Assembly: GCA_026873275.1 (NCBI GenBank)
Contig: JANTUC010000010.1
Coordinates: 1,426,001 to 1,490,000 of the forward strand
Length of the DNA stretch: 64,000 nucleotides
Reading direction: 5' to 3'
Source: Pseudopithomyces maydicus
Lineage: Eukaryota; Ascomycota; Dothideomycetes; Pleosporales; Didymosphaeriaceae
A model generated the notes under the pieces. The model saw only the letters and a program-made list of their open reading frames with translations, was not told where the DNA came from and searched no databases. The translations under genes were made by a program, and so were the position numbers. Each line of letters starts with the position of its first letter. Within the stretch, counting starts at the first letter, position 1. Below, one piece after another: positions 11,865 through 21,965 of the stretch.

Positions 11865-13145
11865 TCATGCTCCGGTGTAACCCTGAGCAAAGGCGATCCG
11901 CTTCCACTTCTCCACCTCCGCCTCAAGTTCTGCGTTGCGTTTCTCAAGCTGATTGACGTGATCGAATTTCCTTTGGCGCGAGTCGCGAGCTGCAAGAGTA
12001 TTGCGCGCTCGCTTCAAGGCCACTTTGTCGTTAGGGTCCACCATGATGGTGGGTAGGGGTCCTTTCCGGCGGCGAGGTTTGGTAATTGATGCATTCGCAA
12101 CAGGTGAGCCAGCCACAGATGATTTTCTCCGGTGCGAGTTGTTGGGCATGACGACAGGTGAGTTGACGCTGGATCCACTGCCATTGGATCGTGTGGTGTT
12201 GCTGCTGATGGTGCGCTCGAGATCGGGAGCGACCAAAGGCGTGGCGACAGCAGGGGCGGTGACAGACAGCTCATCTTCTGGAAACAGAGAGTACCAGTTT
12301 TCAGTGCTGTTGCCCGTCGAGGCGTCGTTGTGGAACAGTGGGGATGTCTCAAAGCTGTCGGAGATGAAGGGAGAAGGATCGATATCCGGGGTGGTGATGT
12401 TCGTGAAAGCCGCAGAAGGAGGCGCAGACTGGAACGGGTCGACGAAGATGTCCTTGGGGGAGATTGTCTGCGTAGAGCTGGGCACCGAATGGGGATTGAT
12501 GGCGGTGAAAGCGCTAGCAGGAGCCTCCCAAGGGCTGTCGTGCTGGAGGCCAGCGAAGAGGCTGGCCCCCGAGTCGAAGGAATTGTTGCTGTTCAAGTCT
12601 GGGCTACGTGTGAGCTTCAAAGACAGAGGAGCAAAGGCCGGGTGAGTCCTACCTGCCATGGCTGCGGAGTTTGCTGGCTGCTGGATATGCGGAATGGCGG
12701 TTGTGTTCGTGCTGCTGGAGAACAGGGGGACCGGTGGACGTTGTTGTGACTGTTTGTTGTGGAAACCTATCGAGGAAGTAGGGGCTGAGTTTGCGTAGAA
12801 GGCGTGGGGAGTGTTAAACAGATGCCCAGGTAGAGGAGCGCTCGGTGCACGCTGCGGCCGATGAGGGGTCTGAGCCGGCTGGTCGTATAGCACAAAGTCT
12901 GTCTGCGGACAGGCGAAGTCGGTATGGGATGTATTCAGTGGTTGCCGTGAGGCGTGGGTTGCTGGTGAGGAAAGCCATGTTGACTGGTGAGAAGCCGTGG
13001 TGGACGACGTAAAGTCGAAGGGGGTGCTGGAAGGCGACGGCGAACTAAAGCTGCGCAAGGCTGGGCTGTAGTTCAGAGGTTCCAAAAAGGAAGGCTCTGA
13101 GGTTGTTGGTTGAGGGGAGAGGTGGGTGTTGATTGTTGGATCCAA
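11865..13145 (-). CDS. cpcA: bZIP transcription factor of the GCN4/CPC-1/CpcA type
   Basis: The open frame has 426 residues. The N-terminal ~350 residues are Ser/Pro/Thr-rich with acidic activation-like patches (for example WYSLFPEDELSV). The C-terminus carries a basic region (ALKRARNTLAARDSRQRKFD) followed by a short heptad zipper (VNQLEKRNAELEAEVEKWK), matching CPC-1/CpcA regulators of general amino-acid control. One position usually basic in this family (AARK/R-S) is Asp. A possible 54-nt in-frame intron (12599-12652 on the minus strand: gtagga...cccag) starts just after an internal ATG-GCA-G, so the true protein might begin at 12659 and be ~245 residues, with the upstream frame in the leader. 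The symbol is by family resemblance and is tentative. Upstream short frames and a TGACTCA site suggest translational control and self-regulation. Confidence 0.75.
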   Translation of the reverse strand: MDPTINTHLSPQPTTSEPSFLEPLNYSPALRSFSSPSPSSTPFDFTSSTTASHQSTWLSSPATHASRQPLNTSHTDFACPQTDFVLYDQPAQTPHRPQRAPSAPLPGHLFNTPHAFYANSAPTSSIGFHNKQSQQRPPVPLFSSSTNTTAIPHIQQPANSAAMAGRTHPAFAPLSLKLTRSPDLNSNNSFDSGASLFAGLQHDSPWEAPASAFTAINPHSVPSSTQTISPKDIFVDPFQSAPPSAAFTNITTPDIDPSPFISDSFETSPLFHNDASTGNSTENWYSLFPEDELSVTAPAVATPLVAPDLERTISSNTTRSNGSGSSVNSPVVMPNNSHRRKSSVAGSPVANASITKPRRRKGPLPTIMVDPNDKVALKRARNTLAARDSRQRKFDHVNQLEKRNAELEAEVEKWKRIAFAQGYTGA

Positions 13146-13184
13146 AGTGCCGGCTTGAAGTCGACGAGAGGGCGCGGAAGGAAG

Positions 13185-13199
13185 CTAGAAGGCAGCCAT
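13185..13199 (-). promoter_or_regulatory. upstream ORF (4 codons plus stop) in the leader of the bZIP gene
   Basis: On the minus strand ATG-GCT-GCC-TTC-TAG encodes M-A-A-F and lies 39 nt upstream of the main ATG at 13145. A longer 71-codon AUG frame starting at 13,288 overlaps the main start. Short uORFs are the known control device of GCN4, cpc-1 and cpcA. The transcript start is unknown, so whether both lie on the mRNA is inferred. Confidence 0.5.
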
Positions 13200-13321
13200 T
13201 GTTGTGGTTGCCTGTGGGTGTAGTTGTGTGATGTGAAGTGGTGGAAGATGGAGAAGAGAAAAGAAAATCGCTGCCTGGCGCGGGGCATGCCACATTTTGT
13301 GTGCGCCCTCGTCTGGGACTA

Positions 13322-13328
13322 TGACTCA
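13322..13328. promoter_or_regulatory. TGACTCA, GCN4/CpcA recognition element
   Basis: A perfect TGACTCA heptamer lies 177 bases upstream of the bZIP start codon. This is the known binding site of GCN4/CPC-1/CpcA proteins, so the gene may regulate itself. A single match to a 7-mer is weak alone but its position fits. Confidence 0.5.
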
Positions 13329-16300
13329 CACCGGGACAGGGCAGCCGGGATCAGGAGCGCTCTAGCAGGGGGCGGCTTGGGGGGCTGCTCCAATGGCGAC
13401 CGCCCGCCCCGCCCAGCCACCACCGGACGCCTGGTGAGACGCGCGCAAGACGCCAGCAGCGACGCCCAGGCAGCTTGCCCGAGCGCTGCCGTGTGTGCTG
13501 CGTGCAGCCTGTCCGAGCGTGCAGTGCGGTGCTGAGCGGTGGCTGCGCGCCCTTCCTCTCGCTGCCCTCCGCTGCCTCTCGCTGCCTGCCGACCACGCGC
13601 ACCATACATACTTCAGTGACAGTCCCCCCACCCAACTTCAGGCATCAGCATTTCGACAGGTAGGGCGCGAATCACCGGCCGAGCGCCCCTAGCTGCTGGG
13701 TCCAGCTGAACCGGTGGAGGTGATTACGAGCCGCTAACGCCGCATGTGCTGCGGAATAACGCTGCAAACGCCGACGGCAAAGAGGGCGGAACGAAAGGGC
13801 GGCCATTATCTACTCCGACACCAGATGCATGCCCACCCACCTGCGGTGCCTGCGCATACCGCGGCCTGTTGCGACGGGCCGGCCGGGCCATGTGAACTGG
13901 AATCGCGCCTCTTCGCGCCTCTTCGCGCCGCTGCGCTGTCCACGCTGCTGCCTGTCTCCGCGCGTCCTCGTCGCCGTCGTCGTCCAAGAGGCGGTGTGTC
14001 CCATCCGAGCGCCGTCCTGCCTCTCGCTGCATAAGGCAAGTATGACTCCCAGGCACCAACAATCTATCGAATCGAACTCAGCCCCGACCGACGCCTGCAT
14101 GCATTCAACGCTGATCGACCGAGTACATGGGCATGGTCCACAGCCCCATCCTCCCGCACCGTGCATCCCATCCCTCGAGCCTCGCACGGAAAAACCCATC
14201 TCACGTGACTGTCCAAACGGGCGCTCGCGTCGCCGTCGTGTGGTCTCAATATTGGCCTCCTCTCAACTCGACCCACGAAGCCTGGAGACTCCCTACCAAT
14301 GATTGACTTTGAGACCCCACCATACACGCACCGTCCTTCTATTGGTCAATTTCACGACACGATTGGCTTCGTGCGCGGCCGTGAAGAGTCGAGAGGCTCG
14401 CATTTCCTCATCTAGCCCTTGCCCTGCTTCTGCTGCACGCATCAGCGCCATGCAGGCTGCCCACAGTACCACACACGTCGTGGCATCCCGCATATCAGAC
14501 CGAGGTATTCACCAGAGACTGCCTACTAATCACAACGCGTACCAGTCTTCCATGCATCACAGTTACCAAACTTCTGCGAGGCTTCAACGCTAGCCTCGAG
14601 ACGACGCATCACGCCTTATTCTTCTCGACCTACCCCAGACAATCCTTCTAGCGTACACTTTATTCACTCCCCACCGCTCAATCACGTCGCAGCAGACATG
14701 TGCCATGAAATCATGCTCAATCCTGGCGTCCTTTGATCGCCATTTCTCGCATTGCTTGAATCTTGCATTTCAAAGACAAGCTTGGTAATCATACCATGTC
14801 TTGTGCGCCCAAGACATTCCAAGAGCCTGAACAAGCAGTTTTGCGCAAACATCCGGCATTGGCCATGCTGCTCGAATGCCGTATCCCGGTAATCTTGACA
14901 GCGTCTTTACCCCCTATGCTGATATCCTGGACAAGTAGCTACTCGGCGCGACCCGTCAAACCCCACCTTGAAGCGCAGCTGACGCGGGGAATTTGTAGCG
15001 CTCACATCTATTCTGGAAAAATACATCACAATGCGACCGTAGCCACGACACCACCCCATTCCCGCACACTACAGTGAAATTTCGGCCAGCAACAGCTCCG
15101 TATTCCGTACCTGGTCCCTACTCGAACCTTCACACCGCTTGGCAGACCAACCTCCACAGCCCAGTGTAGCGAATCTCATGGTAGACCATTCGGCATGGGC
15201 GCCGTCCGTCCCCGTTGCACAGTGAGGTGAGACTCGGCATTCGTCCGCAGCAGCCGATCCCATTGCAACCACAACCCCAACGGTAGGCTAGCACACAAAG
15301 AGACGGGGCTGTCCTCATGAACCTGCTTCGCTTTGTCCGTATCGTCGGACTGCGAAGGGACCTGCCTGTCGTAGAATGGGTGCTGCAGGGAACGGAAACT
15401 AGGTGGCGGAGGACAGTCCGGTGGCGGGCGTATGCTGCGCGTGCGTTTCTTATAGATAGTCTATACCGGCAGTTGAGAAGTTCTTGCTATGAGGCAGTGT
15501 AAGGTCGGTCGATCCTAGTATAGTACTGTACACCACGCTCCTAGACCAGGCTCTCGGATAGTGTGGATACATAGACTTGGAAGTAGGTATCGCCGATCTT
15601 GATTTCTAGATCTACGATGTATATGGACTATGTGCGTTCATTTCCGTAGTTTGTTTGTAGAGAAGTCAATCTTTCACTGGTGAATAATGCGTATTGCAAA
15701 GATACTAGTATACGCGCAAGAGAGACCAACAAAATCATTCTTGAGTACTGGACATCCGAAAGCATCTACAATACTTTGTATCAAGACGACTAGAGGAGAC
15801 AGACAGTTCTTTTAGTGTTGCCATCACACAGCATGATGTACAATTTGGTGCTTCAGTAAGGCCTTCCCAAGAGAAAATGTTATTTCTGCCTCACAGGACG
15901 TTGTATTGTGCTAGCCTTTTTCTTCGAACACGCTGTCTGCGCCAGGTCTGTGAAAAAACTTTAAAGCAATGATCGAGAGAAATGTTCTAGAAGGGAATGC
16001 CACTGTGTCTCTTGGAGAAGCGATGACCTTATGGCTGGGTTCTGCGCTGACTTACAGCTTACACCGCTCGCAGGGTGGTTTTGTAAAATACCAGTGGTCT
16101 AATATGGCGTAAGCGACCTGCCTAGATAGTCCTCTGAATGCTGAAAGAAATAAATGTAGGGGTTGTTCTCGTAAAAGCTCAGCTCTTCGTAACGGGTCAC
16201 TCAAAGGGATGTGTTTTAGGTACGATACCTAGATGGGATGGCCTTCAATTAATTAACCTAGATGATACTGCTCTCAAGGATACCGTCGCTTCACTTCTCC

Positions 16301-17045
16301 CTCAGACCGATCAAGGATATCCTTATGGGACTCCTTACGGTCTACATAACGTTATTGGACTAACACTGGATGTCTTGGATTAGGCCTGAGAATCATGGTA
16401 AGATTGGGGTCTCAAAGTGAGCCAACTATTACAAGCTTGTGTCAGCGATAGTTCTGCCCTTTCCTAGAGGGGTCTACGTGCATAGGATATAACTGGAAAT
16501 CTTGGTATGCACTGGTCCAAATATCTAGAACGAAGCCTAGGTGCTAGTCTACGGCACTGGTGGGCTACATCGGCGGCGATCCCGACCATTCGCTGACGCG
16601 TAAAACTTCAGTAGTTGTTCGATATCCATCAAGAATCACTAATGGTCGATGGGACCGCGCCGCTGGTGAGCAGCTAGAAGGAGAATAGATAATGCCGTTC
16701 TGATTGATCGGGGGGCCCGAGCGCGACATCCTGGCCAAGCATCAGTAGCGCCAATGCGGCGTCATGTCGGTGCCTAGGTTATTTTGTGCTGACATATGGG
16801 TGTAGACGGCAGGCCCGCGTGAGGCATGGCCATAGGGCTGATTAGAGTCCAAGACGCAAAGTGCACCAACGCTTGCTACGGTTTCGTCCTACCTGCAGTG
16901 TCACCTCCACGGTTTGTCATTTAACGAGCCCGCTTTCTGTCCCCCTTCTACGGAGCTCCCAGCCTTTTCCCGCAGTTTGCGTGGGGTGGTACGGAAATAC
17001 GGAAAAACTTGGCTTGCGCATCTCCTGTGTCAGCACACGTAAGAA
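13329..17045. other. long gene-poor region (shared upstream region of bZIP and Zn2Cys6 genes)
   Basis: About 3.7 kb between two divergent regulator genes. The stretch 13,330-14,300 is strongly GC-rich with many CG steps and overlapping open frames on both strands, as expected from base composition. From 15,500 the sequence becomes more AT-rich. A possible 81-codon frame at 16,138-16,383 has no recognisable motif. I see no tRNA, repeat or transposon; long leaders and promoters probably occupy much of it. Confidence 0.5.
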
Positions 17046-18281
17046 ATGGGGGTGCAACCAGAGAAACTACACGCGGCCTGTGATGAATGCCGTGAGTTGT
17101 ACAGTCCTTTCGCCTGGCTTCATGGTCATGCTGAAGCTAAAGTGCAGGTACGAGGAAGCTAAAGTGCTCGGGGGAGTCACCCGCGTGCACTCGTTGCGAG
17201 CGCGAAAACATAAAATGTATCTATTCTCCACAGAAACAAATGGGAAGGCCCAGGAAGCGAAGAAGAGAAGATGTGCCGCCTGAGCAAGAGCAGGAAAGCG
17301 TACCAGATCCCGCTTCTGTTGGCAATGGCTTGCCAATGCCAAATGTTGGAGCCAGCAATGCGATACCGCCGGCGAACCTCACTATGGATTTCCCAGGCTT
17401 CGAAGGCATGCCTTTGAACAATCCATTGTCCGATACCATGATGCCACCTACGTACGCTGATACTTTTGGGGAGATTCCCACTTATGATGCTAGGTCAGTT
17501 ATACCTTCAGTAGCGGCATAGAAGCTCAGATGTCTAACATTCTTGAAGCCATGTCATGGACCCAATAGATCCGCTATTGTGGGGACATCCTTCAAACGAT
17601 TCTGGATTCCATTCTCAGGCCAACTCCACACCAGGACAAGCAGACAATACGACTTGCAGCTGTCTCTCCCTTATGTACCTTTCCCTAAGCGAGTTACAGT
17701 CCCTAAACAACTTTTCTTTCCCCGCCGTCATCCCGCGCATCCGACCAGCCCTCACCACCGCTTCAGCCATAGTCCAGTGTCCCAAATGTCCCATGGATGT
17801 CTTCAGCGCAATCCAAAACATCCAATCGCTAAACTCACTCTTAAGCGCAATAGCTCAACGCTTCCACAAAGTATTGGCCGGCATCGAAGAAGAAGCTACC
17901 CGCCTCGAACAGACAGGGGAAAAGAAGCCCTTCCGCGTGGGTGACAACAGCCCCGAGAACGCCCACTTACACACCGGCATGAACGACTGTCCCATGGGCT
18001 ACGACCTCAACCTCGACCCCCAAGACTGGAGAAAACTGGCGAAGCTTTCGCTCAAGACGGAGGTCCTGGGCGGCGGGCACAATCCGACGCCGCTCATAAA
18101 GGTGATTGAGGATGTGGAAAAACGGCAGCACGACTGGCATTTCGACACGTCCACGCACGTGCATGAGCGGGCGAAGTTGTTTGGTGCGGAGAACATGCAT
18201 CGGCACGATAACGGTGAGGTGGCGTGTCTGAGGATGGTCAGTCAGGTGCGGAAAATGGTTGAGGCGATGAAATGGGATTGA
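17046..18281 (+). CDS. Zn2Cys6 transcription factor (AflR-like architecture)
   Basis: Exons 17046..17091, 17148..17493 and 17549..18281, giving 374 residues. Introns are 17092-17147 and 17494-17548 (branch tctaac). Splicing of the first intron rebuilds a complete zinc cluster, CDECRTRKLKCS then CTRCERENIKCIYS, near residues 12-40. It is followed by a basic linker (QMGRPRKRRRE), the usual DNA-binding arrangement. The remainder has Cys-rich elements (TTCSCLSLMYLSLSEL, then CPKCPMDVFSAIQNIQ) and a helical C-terminus, as in AflR-like regulators. No secondary-metabolite synthase lies nearby, so target genes are unknown. The intron inside the zinc cluster is a common feature of this family. Confidence 0.88.
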
Positions 18282-18536
18282 GTGAGTATGAGTATATTGG
18301 CATTGCGCGGGCGCAATTCTAGGAATTGGCATGTTTGCGGACGTTGTTTTTGGTGTTGGATATCCCTCGTTTATGCTGCGAGATTTAGGCCGTCATTTAT
18401 CTGGGGTTGGGGACTATACTATATAGAAACTGTAACATTCAACAGCGTTATGAATAACAGGGTTAGTGCTCTTTAACATTTATTGTATCGCAGCAGGACA
18501 TGACTGAGCGGTGATTATTAATTCAATCCTAATAGA

Positions 18537-19514
18537 TTACCAGTGCCAATGCTTCATAGGCTTGGTTCCCCAAATCCACGGACAGACGTATGTGCATAAT
18601 CCATACGCCAACACCGTGATTGCGAGTAAAGACATAAGAATCGGTGAACGAAATACGGCCTTCTTCCTCGCATCCTAGAGTCGGGAATTAGAACACCTCC
18701 ACGTTGACACATGGGTATATCTCACCTCGCCGTGTCCTCTTTCCAAATCGCTAGGTCTCGAAACGGCCTTGATCGACTTGATAGTCAACGAGAAATCGCC
18801 TTCTTGGTCGCCAAAGAAACTACTATCTGTCAGCCATATCATAAATACCGGGAAGAATCAAAGTTCAAAATCCAAAGTGGTTCTGACCGTCAATCCCAAA
18901 AACGATGCTGTTGGATCACGCGTACATACCTCCTCATCATGATGCTAAGCCTCTTCACACTCTTCGTATCCAACTTCTTCGCCCCCTTCTTCTCCTTCCC
19001 CCGGTACGTAGCCTTCAGCTCCTTCCACGGAATGAACACAAACGAGCTCTCGGCCTGCGCCGCATCCTCTGCAACCGCGAAATCATACTCCCACGAGATA
19101 GTCGCCTGCTCGCGTCCATTTTCCGGATTCCGCGGTAGCAACTCGTCCTTGATGATGAACGTATACCGCTTGCCGTCCGATTTCCCCAGGTCGAGAAGAA
19201 TGCCATCGTACCCGGAGAGATCCAACGTGGTGTCTTCCGCGGTGGTGCGCTGACTTGCGAACCCGGCTCCACCCAAGGTTTTGATGTCGAGATGGCCGTG
19301 GAACCGCGCTGCTGAATCCAAAATATCCAGATACGATTGCGACTTTCCGCCGCGCACGCGGTCATCGCTGGCGGTCCAATCCGAGGAGCTCCATGGCCTC
19401 CTGCTGTTAGTCAGCGCGGTGATTCCCCAGTGAAGGGATACGCAATCGCGGCACATGGTCTTACTTTTCGCCACCGAACAAGACGTGCTCTTTGTGTTTC
19501 ATCATCTTTGACAT
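18537..19514 (-). CDS. CIA30-family protein with C-terminal membrane segment
   Basis: Exons on the minus strand: 19514..19465, 19403..18930, 18822..18726 and 18674..18537, giving ~252 residues. Two acceptors are NAGNAG-like (19406-19401 and 18825-18820), so one residue may vary at each. The core has the CIA30 fold signature: DWTASDDRVRGGKSQSYLDI, then FHGHLDIKTLGGAGFASQRT, then LDLSGYDGILLDLGKSDGKRY, then IPWKELKATYRG. CIA30/NDUFAF1 proteins assist assembly of mitochondrial complex I. The last exon adds a hydrophobic helix (LMSLLAITVLAYGLCTYVC) ending TKPMKHWHW, so this fungal paralogue is probably membrane-anchored and may not be the true assembly factor. It is divergent from the DUF202 gene with 259 bp between the starts. 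Confidence 0.85.
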
Positions 19515-19773
19515 GTGCGAAGTTTGTATGTTGGAAGATCTCAGGACGCCCAAGCAAAAACAATTGCACGTGTGATCCTTGTCGAGTTCATGACCTCACG
19601 AAATTCCCCAATCTACCTAGGTAAGCGTCCGTGCGGTCGATCGCCCCAACCCGCTTTCATCTCACCCAAGGGTATGTTTCTAGTCTATGTATGCAACGCG
19701 CTTTAGTCTACATAGCAACCCGCAACCAGTAGTCTACATACACATTTATCATACGTGGACCGGAACCGCAGAG

Positions 19774-20579
19774 ATGGATTTCCGACCATTAGATAGGATG
19801 CGCGATACAGACGAGGCGCTCTTAGACGAGCCGTTCCGCCCGTTTTACAACTTTTGGGCGCCGAAGCCCGTCCTGGTTCATCAGTGAGGGCAACGCCATT
19901 GTGAGTGCTATCGCAGCTAATTATCCAGGCACAATGAATATGATCGAAAGGTCTTTGTAGAGCGGCCATGGCTAGGGGTGTTGCTTTTTGACAACAATGC
20001 CTCGGATGCAAGAGACCATGCGGCCAACGAGAGGAGTGGGTTTTCCGCATGTACAAGTAGTGTTGAGAAGTGCAAGCGATGCTGACGAGGGGTGCAGCTT
20101 TTCTTTCCTGGTTGAGGCTGTCGATTTATATGGCTATCGTGTCAGTGGCTATCATTGTCAATTTCCATCTGAAGACGGAGCCAAGTGCTGTTGGTACGTA
20201 TGCATTTCGTTCAAAGAGTAAGGCTGAAATTGCTTGTTTATCGCGTGATTTTATCAACCTTATTGCAGGTTATGGGTTTGTCCCGAGGTGGTTGGAGACT
20301 AATGGACTGCTAATGTACATACGAGTATATTCTTGACTCGCTGACGATATCATAGAACGACGACTTTCTCTTCCCTTTGGTGTAATCTTCTGGGTGTTAT
20401 CAGTAGCATGTTTAGGGTCCGGGTTAGTCAACTACATCAAAACAATATCTAGGTACAGTCGACGAGCGGCATTGGTGCAAGCAGGTTGGAAAACACAGAC
20501 GGTATCTACAGTGGTGGCAATGGCAATAATAGCGGCTTGCATATTGTTCTTGACTACGAATGCGCAGACGCGTCGATAG
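19774..20579 (+). CDS. DUF202-family small membrane protein
   Basis: Exons 19774..19883, 19929..20035, 20098..20193 and 20356..20579, giving 178 residues. Introns are 45, 62 and 162 nt; the last uses branch gctgac. The conserved DUF202 core is SDARDHAANERTFLSWLRLS, the hydrophobic helix IYMAIVSVAIIVNF, then a second helix (FGVIFWVLSVACLGSGLVNY) and a third near the C-terminus (VAMAIIAACILFLTT). Three membrane spans are expected; family function is poorly known, related to the transmembrane part of VTC-type proteins in the broader superfamily. The third intron contains an alternative acceptor, but using it breaks the frame. Confidence 0.85.
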
Positions 20580-20793
20580 CTCCTAGGTAGATGCTCTGAA
20601 ATAAACAGCTTCAGATCGACATCGCTGCGAAACTGATAGCTTGTTATCATACTTGCCTCCCAAGTTTCGATAATATCGCTGACAGGTCTATAATCCTAAT
20701 ATGGGTGATGCGTTGGCCGCAGCTCCAAGACTCTTACTTTGCATGCGAGTTGGAACTTAATGCTCCCGAACAACTGAATACTGCGTCTCTCGC

Positions 20794-21752
20794 TCACTCG
20801 TTCTCCAACACAGCCCATGTAAAGTCATCCATGGTGGTGTAGATGAGCCCACCTTCAAGTAGCTGGTCGCCCGCCTGCGCCACATCTACGGTGTTCAAGC
20901 CCAATGCAGAAGCAATGACCTGCTGGTGAACACCTTGATCGCCTTGAGGTATTGTTTGTAGATATTTGTACACCTGCTGAGCCACCTTGGTGTATTGTGC
21001 AAGCTCTGCTGCACGCCCACCTCCCTGCTGAATGGCGGCCTGGGCACCATGGCTAGGAGCTGCGCCGCTCGTATTATCAGACTGATTGAGCGGCGGCCCT
21101 CGAGTGTAGTATAGATGTATTGCCGTAGCATCGAGCAAGTGGTATTGCACCTCGTTCATGTCTTGTATCGGGCGTATGATCGATATTACGATGTGCCGTC
21201 GGTTGTTGAAGCTATTCAGCTTGCCCCATACCCTGCAGTAGGCTCCGTCGGCAAGCTGAGCTAGCGGGTTCTCCTCCATGGCATCAGGGTCTACCCATTT
21301 TTTCGCATCAATGCTTCCTGTGCCGTCGTCGAGTTTGTATGTCATGTTCGTCGCCTGGTTGGCGATGTTACGGATCTGGCCGACAAATGTGACCTGTTTA
21401 CATTAGAGAACAGCCCCAGGACAGCGTGAGGTGGTGCCTACATGGTGTATTCTGTTGTTGTCGATGGAGAAATTGTCGCCATCAGGCTGCGCCTCAAGGA
21501 TCTGCTTGATAGTCACAGGCCGGAGGGAGTCCTGGCCGTTCTCCTAGGAACAGTTAGGGGAAGGCTTGAGCAGAGGTACCGTGTGTACTAACGCGGCTCT
21601 TGCTGGGGCTGTTCTGACTGGCATCGGGCATGAAGCCACCGCCTCCGCCTCCACCACCTCCACCGTACGACGTATAAGAGGTTTCGTAGTTGTTGTAGTC
21701 TAGATATGTCAATACCGAGAAGATATTGTGGAGGTGCACCAGGCCTACTCAT
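20794..21752 (-). CDS. rfa2: Replication protein A 32-kDa subunit (RPA2/RFA2)
   Basis: Exons on the minus strand: 21752..21740, 21699..21593, 21543..21442 and 21393..20794, giving 273 residues. The N-terminus has a Tyr/Ser region and an uninterrupted Gly tract, the usual phosphorylated tail of RPA2. The OB-fold follows (PVTIKQILEAQ, VTFVGQIRNIANQATNMTYK, LDDGTGSIDAKKWVD), and the C-terminal ~90 residues form the winged helix that binds repair proteins (HQQVIASALGLN, then LLEGGLIYTTMDDFTW). The first exon holds only 4 codons plus one base, with a weak donor (gtgcac), so the extreme N-terminus is the least certain part. The gene lies head-to-head with DBP10. Confidence 0.93.
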
Positions 21753-21965
21753 TGTGTATGTTTATGTAGCCGTGTGCGGTGTGCTGCTGATCTCAGGCGG
21801 TGGTAATTAGATGCTGCAGGTGGGGCGGAGAGACGCGACGAGACGCGTTCAGATTTAGACTGGGCGCGACCCCACGTCCTGCCAAGATTTCATGGTCCGT
21901 GCGAGAATTTTGAAATCAGAATTTCTGGGATACTACTGAAGCACCGCAATCACATCCACACTTGC
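21753..21965. promoter_or_regulatory. bidirectional promoter, RPA2 / DBP10
   Basis: Only 213 bases separate the two start codons, so both core promoters and leaders must fit here. No clear TATA box is seen. Confidence 0.55.

Noticed and set aside
12001..12645. 214-codon plus-strand frame opposite the bZIP gene
   Set aside because: Antisense shadow of the bZIP coding sequence with no motif.
13329..14300. Multiple overlapping 60-157-codon frames in the GC-rich stretch
   Set aside because: High GC lowers stop frequency; no motif, no splice logic, and Arg/Ala/Pro-rich translations on all frames.
20275..20330. Possible extra exon inside the last DUF202 intron
   Set aside because: Including it shifts the frame of the conserved downstream helix; one 162-nt intron is simpler.
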